The translations under genes were made by a program, and so were the position numbers. A stretch of DNA of 64,000 nucleotides from Reticulascus tulasneorum. Taxonomy: Eukaryota; Ascomycota; Sordariomycetes; Glomerellales; Reticulascaceae. The notes under the pieces were generated by a model, which ran no database searches, had not been told where the DNA came from, and was given only the letters and a program-made list of their open reading frames with translations. Position 1 is the stretch's first letter. Every line of letters begins with the position of its first letter. Shown one piece after another: positions 45,855 to 56,291 of the stretch. The stretch covers positions 806,001-870,000 of the forward strand of contig LSAX01000009.1 in NCBI GenBank assembly GCA_001557505.1, in the 5' to 3' direction.

Positions 45855-46884
45855 TCAACCGCTTGTTACCAACCAATTTTTCAGGCGAATGGTGGTGACA
45901 ACTTTAGACTCTGAGACTGATACGCTACGTCAGGTTCAATAAGAACCACACAGTAGTGCCATCATTGACGATACTGAGAATATCAGCAACGTGAAACCCA
46001 CATGCTCTTGGAGGAATTCAATCACAATAAGAAGTGCTGGAGTCGAAACAGAAGAACGCTTCAAGACCAGACACCGAATGCTTCTATAAGACCTGCTATT
46101 CTTGCATTTATGGCATGGACTATCATCTTTGAGGATCATCAGCGTACCCAAATTTGACAATTAATGGCATCGCTCCAAATCTGTGCGGCATTTACATTAT
46201 ATTGTAATCTTGAGCTTTGCAGGATATGGTGGTTGTCACCAAATGATGCATCGGCTACCTTGGTCTTCAACGTCAGCTTGAAATCAGCAAAGTTGATAAA
46301 AACAACGTGGAAGGAAGTGAAAATGGAAAGAAACGGCAAAAAAGATCACTTGGGCGATTTGCAGGGAGTCGAACCAGCTACTTTGACTTGGCAATATTTG
46401 GCGTCGTCGACTCTGCCGCCTAAGCTACGAAAACCATCACAGTTTGCAGGACACTCAGGTTGTTCTTACTCTGAATGATTCTATTTGAGTATATAACTCT
46501 TCTCTCTCGCCCCGACCTCACATAGTGTTCACCACACTTACCGTCTCAAGCACTTGTAAAGCGTCTCCTTCCACGCTGGAACGCCGTCGCGTGGTTGTCC
46601 GTCATAGTGCATGCGCTTACCTCTATGAGCAGTTCCTCTTACCCAGCAAAACCACTCTACGGGGATATAATACACGCTAGCACCATATGTAATGGTTGTT
46701 GATTGTCTTTGCGGTAGTTAAATAGGGTAGCTTTAAGGACATGCTTCATGACCAGTACATCTACCAACACATCCGAAACACAGCAGATTGTAAAGGAGTT
46801 CTAGATGTGAAGACTCAAATATGATGGTGGAAGTGGCGTTTTGAAGAAGCTATGAGGCTAGTATTTTCAACAGTAAACCACTGC
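45855..46884. other. Intergenic region with a tRNA-like remnant
   Basis: No protein-coding gene. The only feature seen is the tRNA-like stretch at 46352-46436. Confidence 0.4.
46352..46436 (-). other. tRNA-like remnant with A and B boxes
   Basis: On the minus strand, TAGCTTAGGCGG fits the Pol III A-box consensus and, about 40 nt later, GGTTCGACTCC fits the B-box consensus (plus positions about 46417-46428 and 46365-46375). A D-arm can form with wobble pairs. The T-stem, anticodon arm and acceptor stem do not pair well, so I do not call a working tRNA or an anticodon. Probably a decayed tRNA gene or a tRNA-derived element. Confidence 0.35.
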
Positions 46885-47976
46885 CTACAATGTCGAATAC
46901 GCATTCAGAGCAAGCTGACCACCCAAATGTGCGTAAAGCACATTGCTCTCAGGCGCGAGCTCGCCCTTTCGGATGATGTCCATCATGCCAGCCAGGCTTT
47001 TCCCTTCGTAGACTGGATCGGTAATAAAGCCTTCGGTGCTAGCACCAAACTTGATGGCCGAGATGGTCGCCTCATCAGGTATGCCGTATGTACCACCATG
47101 GTACCTGTCGTCCAGAATGATATCTGCCTCGGTGATCTCTCCCTCTTCGAGTCCAATCTTTGTGCCCGTGGCCTTCGCAATCCGGAGCACTTGATCAAAG
47201 GTCTGTTTTACAGTCGCCGAAGCATCGATACCGATGACTTTTCGTTTGGGTGATCCCAGTTTTTGCGCGAGCTTGAAACCCGCCACCATACCAGCCATGG
47301 TGGAGCCGGTCACGGCGCAGACAATGATAGTATCAAAGAAAACTCCAAGTTCCTTCTCCTGAGCCTCGACTTCGAATGCCCAGCGCGCAAAGCCCAGACC
47401 GCCAAGTGGATGGTCTGAGGCACCTGCGGGGATGTAGTAAGGCTTCCGACCAGAAGCCGACAGCTCTTCCTTCACCTTTTGCAGGGTGTTTTTGTGTTCG
47501 ATGCCGAATCCCGAAGGGTCCAAACGCACATCCGCGCCCATGAGTCGAGAGAGCTGGAGGTTGCCGACCTTCTCATAGCCCGGATCCTCCCAGTCCACCC
47601 AGTGCTCCTGGACGAGCGCCGCCTTCAGCCCAAGCTTTGCCGCGACTGCGGACACTTGCCGCGTGTGGTTTGACTGAACTCCGCCGATACTGACAAGGGT
47701 ATCACACCCCTGCGCCAGAGCTTCGGCCGCTAGGTACCTGGCATCGCGTAAGTGACAATGAACTAGTATTGTTTGGGGTATTTCTTACTCCAACTTTCGG
47801 GTCTTGTTGCCGCCGTACGCCAGTCCCGAATTGCAATCCTCTCGCTTTGCATACACGTTGACTTTGCCTCCGAGTGCCTCTGATATTCGAGGAAGGGGCT
47901 GAATGGGCGAGGATCCGAACAGGAAATTTTCCCTCGGGATGCTCGCGAACGGCTCTGGCAGGGTGAATGAAGTCAT
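46885..47976 (-). CDS. 1-aminocyclopropane-1-carboxylate (ACC) deaminase, 346 aa
   Basis: Exon 1 is 47976-47789 and exon 2 is 47737-46885, joined as GA+G to restore Glu-Tyr. A cytosolic PLP enzyme that splits ACC, the plant ethylene precursor, into 2-oxobutyrate and ammonia. The PLP lysine is Lys58 in [17 protein letters not shown]. Other family blocks are [54 protein letters not shown], and TDPVYEGKS, then [13 protein letters not shown]. Glu307 (YEGKS) and Leu334 (AHLGG) are the residues that separate true ACC deaminases from D-cysteine desulfhydrases, which have Thr or Ser there. The C-terminus (AYSTL) is a few residues shorter than in typical relatives. Fungal copies are patchy and often ascribed to transfer from bacteria; the intron shows this copy is settled in a fungal genome. 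Confidence 0.93.
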
Positions 47977-48831
47977 GTTGGGCTTGTCTGGACTAGTGGA
48001 TAGTGAAATTCTCAAACTGAAGAAAGTGACAAGGTTGCACTTAAACTACAGCTGGGGGTACAGATTGAACCGTACACAACGAGAGAAGAACAGGTCGACC
48101 TGACCGTATTTGTAAAACAAGGTGGGCCCGGCAAATGCCTCACGGTTAACGTCGGGCCGCCGACATCGGTAAACTTTAAAAGATGGGCCTTTTTGGGCAA
48201 GTGCTGGTGGATATCCTCCGGCCGGACAGTGAGCCTATCCCGGACTTGAGGCCGAAGAGGCGTTGTCCACGCTTATCTAGGTTGCCGGTTGCAGGTTTCC
48301 AGGTGGGTGGGTGTGCTTGCCCTATAGGATGTATGTTCTGACGTTCCGCGACTTAGGAGGTCTCCTCCGTAGTGGCAATGAGAGCTGGCGAGTTCGTGCT
48401 CTGGCATAGCGATAGCATCTATCTTTTGGACCTTATAGCTTTGCTCGCAGGATTTCCGTTGATTCACAAAGCATTTGCTATCCAGTGAACATGTGCACAT
48501 GCGGCGGGACTATGCAGCTAAGTAACACCAATACGTAGCTGGACTTTCCGTAAGTAATGGTTCTGAAGAGGACATGGTCGACATGTATGAGCGGGAGCAA
48601 TACAACTGAGCCTGAGTTTAGAAGTGGTGGATGGCCGGGCATGTAACGGCCCATCATGACTCATATCTCACTGGAGCTTAACGACGCAGGTGGTAAGAAA
48701 GTAGCCTTGTTTCTCTGCCGTTCGCATCCAAATCAAATTATCCATATTCGTAGCAAATCTATCGGTACAAATCAAAAGGTATCACAAATAATGGACACTG
48801 CGGCCCCCTTCGACGCAACACAATTGAGGCT
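47977..48831. other. Intergenic region
   Basis: Promoter side of the ACC deaminase gene and 3' flank of the next minus-strand gene. No supported reading frame. Confidence 0.4.
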
Positions 48832-49230
48832 CTAGCATCGGCCCCCAGCGCCATCCATCCCATTGGGCACCAGCGCGCGATGAAGAATCTTCTTCGTCCT
48901 CGGAATCTCCTTGCCGTTCTCGTCGTACCGGATGGGATCCTCCTTGGCCCACCTCTCCTCCTCCATCTGCTCGGCCTTTCTCACTACTGCGGGCTTGAAG
49001 AAGTTGGACAGCCTGGCCATCCTCGAGTTTCGGTCCCTAGGCTTGATGATTTTCCCCGTGTCTTCGACCCAGGTGTAGTTCATCTCTTTGCTGGAAGCTG
49101 CATGCTGTTCAGCGGGGTTTGGTTTGCGTCGAGGCTCATCATCGGATCTGATGAGGGGAGCCTGAGTAGATGCTAGAGACGCCGTGTCGAAGCTGGTGGC
49201 AAAAGACATGTTGTCGGACTTATCCATCAT
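48832..49230 (-). CDS. Small hydrophilic protein of unknown function, 132 aa
   Basis: Single exon. In-frame ATGs lie at 49230 (MMDKSDN) and 49209 (MSFATSFDTASLAST). The first is used here; the second would give 125 aa. The protein is charged and low in hydrophobic residues, with no signal peptide or membrane segment. Recognisable features are a Ser/Thr-rich start, DDEPRRKPNPAEQHAAS, MNYTWVEDTGKIIKPRDR, and a Glu/Lys-rich helical part (RKAEQMEEERWAKEDPIRYD, then NGKEIPRTKKILHRALVPNG). I do not recognise a family. Protein-like codon use and a conserved-looking acidic/basic pattern favour a real gene. The frame is also open upstream without an ATG, so an upstream exon is possible. Confidence 0.6.
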   Translation of the reverse strand: MMDKSDNMSFATSFDTASLASTQAPLIRSDDEPRRKPNPAEQHAASSKEMNYTWVEDTGKIIKPRDRNSRMARLSNFFKPAVVRKAEQMEEERWAKEDPIRYDENGKEIPRTKKILHRALVPNGMDGAGGRC

Positions 49231-50082
49231 TCGTTCTAATGTATCGACGAGCTTGTGCAGAGTTGGAATAATTGGCTGGACAGTTTTGAATTTGATGGTC
49301 AATAATGCCGTAGTATATGCTCTAGTTCCGAAATTGAAGAGGGATATATAAGCATAGTGCCTGAAGCGGGCAAGATCGTGTCAGGGCAGTGGGACCAGAC
49401 TGCGCCTCGGAGCATCTAGGCTATGCCACACAAGCTGGGCGGCGCCAAGAGCCCTGTGTCATGTGCTGTCCTGTTGTACTACGTAGTAATGCATGGGCAT
49501 ATGGACGCTCGAGATTATACTAGCAATGTTCAGATTGGCGGGTTAAGTTGGTAAGAGTGGGGTTGATTCCACGTAAGCATATCCGTGCAGAGTGATGGAT
49601 GCTTCACGAGACGCACCATATAATCGAGCAATAGCAGTGTAGTGACACAATAGGAAGCTAAGTTATTTCGCTCTCTATGGCAAGGCCGATTCGAGGCATT
49701 TGATCCGGGTTGAATGCTGATGCACTCTATGTCTGTGGTCGACTTTTGTTAAAGACGGCAACCTCGACCGTGTACGGACTCGCATGGACAACAATTGAAA
49801 TCGGGTAGGTACCAAGGCGGAGCACCGAACCAGATCACGCCGTCGACTTTACTTCGCCCGTACTGCGGCGCATCCAGGCCAAAATCACATGTGGCATGAT
49901 TTCAGCAAGACAAGATGGCTTGATGATGAACTAGCTATCATGACATGACCTTCAACTTTTGATTCAGGGAGAGAAACTCGCGAGTAGAGCAAGGACAAAC
50001 AGGAATTCATTTTGTGTGAAACTGCTAATAGACTCTTGAATGCCGATGTTATCGCATATGCCCATCCAGCGATCGCGCTTAG
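49231..50082. other. Intergenic region
   Basis: No supported gene. Confidence 0.4.
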
Positions 50083-50190
50083 TTCTCCGACGACAGTTTT
50101 CCGACGACAGTTTCCCGACGACAGGTTTCCCGTCGACAGGTTTCCCGTTTATAGTTTCCCGCCGATAGTTTCCCGCCTACAGTTACCCGT
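50083..50190. repeat. 14-15-bp minisatellite at a gene end
   Basis: Seven or eight imperfect units of the type TTTCCCGACGACAGG run from 50083 to about 50190, drifting through TTTCCCGTTTATAG and TTTCCCGCCGATAG. The array reaches the stop codon (50183) of the minus-strand gene, so the last residues of that protein lie in its edge. Confidence 0.85.
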
Positions 50191-51594
50191 CCAAATCGGG
50201 CAGGTTTAGGTTACCATAAAAGAACCACGGGTCTCGGCCAATCATTGGATTCGCGCCAACGTCTCTCGGCCCTCCGGGGTCGTCCGGGTGCGGCAGCACT
50301 CTGTCAACCCACTGATGGTGGGCGGGCACCGCCACGTTCTCGTCTCGGTCGTAGAAGATGCGATGGTTTCTCTCATACCCAATGGACCTCTTACTTATTC
50401 TAAAACAGACTGTTAGCTCGAGGCTTGACTCTGGCGGGAACGGATTGCACAAACTCACAAGAACTTGATGTAGATCTGCTTCTCGTCCTCGTCGAACCTC
50501 TCATCGGCTTCGTCGCAGTTATCAACGGCGAACTGAAGCGCGCCGTATTTCATCTTCATGAGCGGGGACACTTCTTCATTCCTCCATGTCCGGTATACAT
50601 CGGGCTGATAGACCTGCGAGTGGCTAAGCGTACTGTCACAAGGTATTGTGGTGATCTCATCATCTGGATGTGACGGAGCTACGTGGTGGCGTTGGTTGCC
50701 GTGACCGAGCCAACCTGGAAGTGAGTCGTTGACGAGGCTTTTTCGACAAAACGAGCACTCTATGGCCCAGGGCCCAAACGGGCAGGCTGGTCCCTCTTCT
50801 AGGTCATTCAGTTCGTCGACGCGGGCTAAGATAAGTCTGTTCAACTCGGCCTCAAACTCTTTCCTGCTTGGAACTCTCGGTTGATCTGTATCTGCATTCA
50901 AGACATAGATATTGCATTGCTTCAAGCGTCCCCGTGCCAATTGAACTGTTCGGCGTAGCCTCTTGAGTAGGAGGTCCTGCTGTTGAATTTGGATAACGGG
51001 GGCCTTCTTTCCAACTCGACCGGGCTGGACTCTACGGATCACTGGTGCGATCCCCGCCCGGGCTGGGTTATTCAGATCCGCAAGTGCAGCTCGGAATTTC
51101 AGAACGAGTGCGAAGGCTTTCCGCTGCTCTTCTCTATTGGCGTCGTACCACCTTCCTGCGAGCTTGATGAAATGCTTCAGGCAAAGCGTCTGAGTATGGG
51201 GGTATGATATCCAATACTCGAGCCAGTCGCTTGACACACGCAGCTTTTGCCACATTCGTCTTCGATATATGTCCAGGAGCTCCTCATCCGTGCGACCTCC
51301 GGGGTGATCTGGATCCCAGATCTCGCTCTCGCTACTGTCACTGTCGCCACCCTTGGCACTGTCGGGAATATCGTCTTCTGAATCTTCGAAGAAGAAAGAA
51401 CTTCCGCCGCCATATACTGGCGGCACACTTTGGCCACCTGCCGACGAGGACGAGCTTGTACTTGCAGTTGGCCAGATATTGATCGGGTCGCCGTTTTCGT
51501 CAAACATGTCTTCTGGGTGCGGCCCAGGAGGAGCTACAGGTGCTCCTGGGGCGTTCGAACCATAGTATGGGTGGTCGGCTGGGTAGTAAGACAT
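50183..51594 (-). CDS. Unrecognised protein with a C2H2-like motif, 450 aa
   Basis: Exon 1 is 51594-50459 and exon 2 is 50399-50183. The 59-nt intron starts GTGAGT and joins TT+A in phase. The ATG at 51594 (MSYYPADHPYYGSNAPG) is the first real ATG; the frame is open upstream without one. The N-terminal 130 residues are Pro/Gly/Ser-rich and acidic (FFFEDSEDDIPDSAKGGD), probably disordered. The middle is helical and basic (IRRVQPGRVGKKAPVIQIQQ, LLLKRLRRTVQLARGRL). Near residue 300 is a possible zinc site: CSFCRKSLVN, then WLGHGNQRHH. The C-terminal part (GYERNHRIFYDRDENVAVP, DPWFFYGNLNLP) is rich in aromatics. No family recognised. No secretion signal. Nuclear or cytosolic location is a guess. 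Confidence 0.75.
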
Positions 51595-52762
51595 TGTGTC
51601 CTGGCAAGGCTTCTTGGCTCGTTGATGGCTTTCAAGTTGATTCTGCACTCAACGACGCTCGAGAGATCTCAGATCATGAAACGGCAAGCAATTGATATTT
51701 GATATATCCGAGCAGGAACAGCGTGCCTCGTGCAAAGATGCGTATGGCATGCTCTATTTGCACGGAACGCACAATGAAAGCTATTAATATTCATCTGTAA
51801 TTATTGGCACTGATGCATTGATCATTGAGCATTGACCATTGTGGCAGTTTGAAAGAAGCCATCGACAATCGAGGCCCGCAAGCCATTGTCCTCTGATCTC
51901 CCTCCGAAGTAGAGGTGAAAGAACACCACCCCGCCCGCCCTTTATTGGTCTTAACATTTTGTTGAATTTGGACTGAAAGGTCTCTGGGCCACAAACAACT
52001 CGGTCTGTGGCTTGTGTTCGCTTCTTATCACGGTAGTAACTTTTCTCGTGTGACCTAACCCCGAGAATTAGTGCGTCGCGATGAATGAAGCGAGGGTGGT
52101 ATGGGAAACAAAGAGAATGGCAATGCAGCCCGGAATGAGAAGTTGGGGACCCAAAGTAGGATTCAGATCGCCCTAAGAGGTGGTCTTCACATCCCATAAT
52201 GTGGAAAAATTCACTGTGCTTTCGTCCCAAGATATTCAGACGAAACTTATTCAGCGGTTTGATCCAGGGTTGTTGGGTGCATTTACGAACGACTCGATGG
52301 CACTGGCTGGTGGTTAATTATGTGGGACGTCCGCTAAATGGAACTAGGTTATTTGGGGCTTCAGCTCCCACGTGGGGCTGGGTACACTGCATCAGAGCAA
52401 CTTTATTGCATGCGACGAACTGGCCTATCACCAGCGCAGGCTCGCCAGATTCGACGTCTTATTATGGGCACTTGTAATCGGTTTGCGGCCTCTTACCGCT
52501 CTGCTGGCTCATAGCCGTTACCCTAGGGCCGTGGGGAGCGGAGATCCACATATGATCTCGCGTCATCGAACGACTTCGCGATATAGGTCCCTGAGCACGC
52601 AATTCATAGCTCGGATCTCGACAACCCCTCCATAGGTGACGACGATGCGCGTGGATAAAGCTCAGTCGCCCCGGCCACGGAGGGGTCCATTGCATGTGAG
52701 TTGTACTGAAGCTTGCCCTCCTTTCTTTACTAGGGTCATATTCTCGTCGGCTTGTACTCACT
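51595..52762. other. Divergent intergenic region
   Basis: 5' side of the 51594 (-) and 52763 (+) genes. Open frames in it have no motifs. Confidence 0.4.
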
Positions 52763-54097
52763 ATGGCTCCAGGATTGGTCGTCAACGAATCTGCCCAGAT
52801 TCCAACAACAGTATCAAAGGTTCCGAATGAAGATGCCCCGCGATCAATTTTCCCCGATGGCATCCGTTCATCCGGACAGCACCCGCCGCTGTACGATGTT
52901 TTACAGCCGTACTCCAACTTCCCGAAAGAGATAACTGGACCAACAGTGTGGCATCGCGACCAATTCGTCGAAAACCCAGAGACCTGGACCCATCGATTCA
53001 CAGAAGAAGAGTTGAAGGAACTTGGCGGCACTTCTGATACCTTCATCGAAAGCGGCATTGCGCTCACGGGTATTTCCAAGGTATTTTCTCCCTTAAACAG
53101 CGTCAAATATTCAATGATAGTCGCCATTCAACCGTCCTGACTCGTTGCAGGAGCTCTTTCCACTACCGAAGCTAGGCAAGGTTATCACCGACGTTCGCGA
53201 TGATCTCCTGAATGGCAAAGGCTTCATCCTCTTCAAGGGCTTCCCGGCGACCCAATGGGGACCACACAAGACCGCTGTGGCCTACATGGGCCTAGGAACA
53301 TATTTGGGCTACTTCCTATCCCAGAACGGAAGAGGCCATGTCCTTGGCCATGTGAAAGACGTCGGGGATGATGCGACTCAGATCGACAAGGTACGCATCT
53401 ACCGTACGACCGCACGCCAGTTCTTCCATGCCGACGATGGCGACCTCGTTGGGCTACTATGCGTGCATCGTGCAGCGGAAGGAGGCGAAAGCGATTTGGT
53501 CAGTGTCCATGCTGTCTGGAACGCCCTGCAACGCGAGCATCCCGATGTTGCCGAAACGCTCACAAAACCAATATGGTATTTCGATCGCAAAGGAGAAGTG
53601 TCACAAGGTCAAGAGGAGTGGACGAGACAACCCGTCTTCTATCTCGAGAATGGTGGCCAGCGCCGTCTGTACAGCAAATGGGATCCATACTACGTACGGT
53701 CGCTGAAGAGGTTCTCCGATAAGGGCTTGATTCCGCCTTTGAGTGATGAGCAGCAATATGCGTTAACAATCTTGGAGGAGACGTGCGCTCGTTTGGCATT
53801 GCACATGATCTTGGAAGTCGGGGATATTCAATTCTTAAGCAACGAGCACATTCTACACGCGAGAACTGCTTACAAGGGTATGTAACCATCTCCAGCCTCT
53901 CATAAACTCGACTGACAGTCTTGGCTCTCTCAGATTTCCCAGCCCCGTCGCCTCGGCGCCATCTTCTTCGCCTGTGGTTATCAACGCCGGAGAACGAAGG
54001 CGGGTGGGTTTTGCCAATGCCAGACAGCAGTGAGAAGAAGAGAGGAGGAATTCAGGTCGATAACACCCCCCCGAGAGCGCCACTGGATGCGGAATAA
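52763..54097 (+). CDS. TauD/TfdA-type 2-oxoglutarate dioxygenase, 402 aa
   Basis: The exons are 52763-53080, 53151-53877 and 53934-54097, all in phase. A non-heme Fe(II)/2-oxoglutarate oxygenase of the clavaminate-synthase/TauD fold. It has an N-terminal part of about 100 residues (TVWHRDQF, FTEEELKELGG), then GKGFILFKGFPATQWGP. The metal-binding HxD is His199-Ala-Asp201 in RQFFHADDGDLVGLLC. The distal His342 is in EHILHARTAY, and the expected Arg follows in PSPRRHLLRLWL. No signal peptide, so a cytosolic enzyme. Family members hydroxylate sulfonates, carboxylates or natural-product intermediates; the substrate here cannot be told. No backbone enzyme of a biosynthetic cluster is near. Confidence 0.88.
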
Positions 54098-54750
54098 GCC
54101 TGAATCTCGTGTACATATTACTGATCTTGCGCCTGATCACCGGTATCAGTCGCCACATATAGATGATGAACCATTCTGAAGACATGACTCCAAGTACGAC
54201 ATGAGGAACAAGATTGATTGAGTGTCCTGTCGGCTAATGATTCATCAGCATGCCAATGTAATAGCGTCCTCAATTATGGGACAACCGTATCATTATCCCC
54301 GGAAAGACCTACGTCGACCCGTTGGTGTACTCAACCTTATTTTCCGCCCGCCGAGTCCGGGCTAAGTTGACTGTTCCAAAGGAGGCGCCTTCCTGCACTT
54401 GCCAAATGCCAATGCTGTATCTATGTTAGGAAAGATCTGCATCTGCCCTTGCGGCCATCTCAACCTCAGAGCATCGAAGTTCTCTTTATTCTGTCAGGTA
54501 ATAGTGATCTATCGTTGTGGTTATGACGTCCTGTATACGTAGAAGGATGAGTTACGACTTTACTACTGCAGACACTCTAGACTCATACACCAAAGCTTCG
54601 TTTCTCCCCCCATCTCCGTGGTCATTGAGTATATAGACCTCTCTATCCACAATCTCGGCCTTTTCAAGTTGCAACTAGATCGTGACGAAAGAGTTGAGTT
54701 CCTAGTCTACCGCGAACTGTCATCCAAACATACAAACTAGATCAAGCTAC
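54098..54750. other. Intergenic region
   Basis: Between two plus-strand units. No supported reading frame. Confidence 0.4.
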
Positions 54751-55184
54751 ATGTATATCACTACCCCTTTGGTATACGTGGCCATTGCCATCTTCGTTGC
54801 TCAGGCTATAAGTCAATGCCCTGTCTTGAGACACACCTAGGACAAGATATCATTAGTTCATTTGAGTGTCAAGTCGGAATTTCAAATGCATTTGATAGCA
54901 GGACAACCCGCACTGTAGGCTCAACACGTATTGAGGATGGCGGCCGTGACAAAAGGTGTACTGGAAGCATCTGCCATTTGACCAATTGCTGCAGTAAGAA
55001 CACAGAGGCTGAGCTTAGCTTCACCAACAGATGATGTTAATTAACAGAAACAATTACGTACGTTCCGGCAGGGTGTTCATTTGATGCTCGGCCAATCAAG
55101 AGTGAACTTTTCGTTAGGAATCCAACCTCAGGGGTGATTCCTCCGGTGTGGCTGTTTGGCTCCGAAGGAGTCTGTGATTATTAG
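54751..55184 (+). pseudogene. Probably frameshifted small secreted Cys-rich protein
   Basis: The ATG at 54751 begins a good signal peptide (YVAIAIFVAQAISQCP) but that frame ends at a stop at 54838-54840. Overlapping it, in another frame, coding-like sequence runs to 54993 (SSFECQVGISNAFD, TRIEDGGRDKRC, CHLTNCC). It then splices cleanly (GTAAGA donor, TTAACAG acceptor at 55047) to a last exon, 55048-55184 (TYVPAGCSFDARPI, FGSEGVCDY, stop). Exons 2 and 3 are in phase with each other; only the signal-peptide part is out of frame. No intron of usable length can bridge it. So a small indel between about 54815 and 54840, or a sequencing error, is likely. An effector-like protein is inferred from signal, size and seven cysteines. 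Confidence 0.5.
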
Positions 55185-56291
55185 AACTTTTGTCGCTGCG
55201 CAGGCATAGGTACGAAGTAGTGCATAGTCATCAACTCATCCCGTCACGGAAATTAGATCTGAGCATGCATTCCAGGCAGCACTGAGGCTGAGGCTGCACG
55301 GTCGAGCAATGATGCCTCAACACCCGCAGATGTTACTCGTCGATTGGATGATTCAGGATGCTGCTGAACGTCTTCTGCAACATCCGATTCTCAAGAGATT
55401 CGGCTTCCAGTTCAACCCGTGAGCTCTAACAAGGCGAGGTTTACGTGGTTGCCCATCATTGTCAAGAGCATTTATCTATGGAGATGCCGACAAGGACTGA
55501 AAGATGCAAACGCACATTGCGCAGCGGTGACGCAGCCCTAATGCCCCATGATCCTTGCGCCGTTGCATTTGCCGTTGCCACTGTACTCGGGTCCACCGTC
55601 ATCACAAGGTGTGATCCTTGATCCATCGCGTGTTTAACTTAATTAAGGGTCAGCCCGTGCGACGCGCCGTGATTGCGGCTGGCAGTGCAATCGTAATCCT
55701 GGGCAATTCATGGCAGCCGTGTCTGCGATAGGTCGTGTTCCCTGCCAAGCGGAAGAAAATGTGGACGGTCCCTTGGCCTGTTCCCCGCATGGCAATTCTC
55801 CTTCCACATCCATAATAGGTCCCTCCCATTCGTCTTCTCCGCGTCTTCCGTCCAAGGCTGCTAGTGCGTGGAAGCGTGCCGGGGCTCACATCTCTATCGG
55901 GCATTTTGCGGATCGAGTGAATCTTGCAGCGATCCATTGAAGTACCTTATTCTAATACTACGGCGCAATAAAGATCTTTTGCAACCTCTGGCCTTAGGAG
56001 CTATGGGATGCCAAGTAGCTTGCCTCCTCCCCTTCTTGGAATTCGGGTTGTATTTTCCAGGTTTGCTTAGAGCCACGGCTGGGTGGGAACGGTAGTCTTC
56101 AATGTTGATCTCTCATCCTTCCATTTCAATTTAAAATATAGCACCAAGCTATAAATATGGCACCGTCGCATTTATGAATCTGCCAAGGACACCCGAACTT
56201 CCATTGAAGTTTTGAGCCTCAAGCTTCCTGCCACTTGACACCATCTTCCTCTCTTCCACATTCTCCCTCTGTTGTGGCTAGTGTATCCATT
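55185..56291. other. Intergenic region
   Basis: No supported gene. Ends with the promoter of the choice-of-anchor B gene. Confidence 0.4.
56149..56160 (+). promoter_or_regulatory. TATA-like box upstream of the 56292 gene
   Basis: CTATAAATATGG lies about 130 nt upstream of the ATG at 56292, a fitting place for a core promoter. Confidence 0.45.

Noticed and set aside
46885..47655. D-cysteine desulfhydrase as identity for the PLP enzyme
   Set aside because: Glu and Leu at the two diagnostic places fit ACC deaminase; the desulfhydrase residues are absent.
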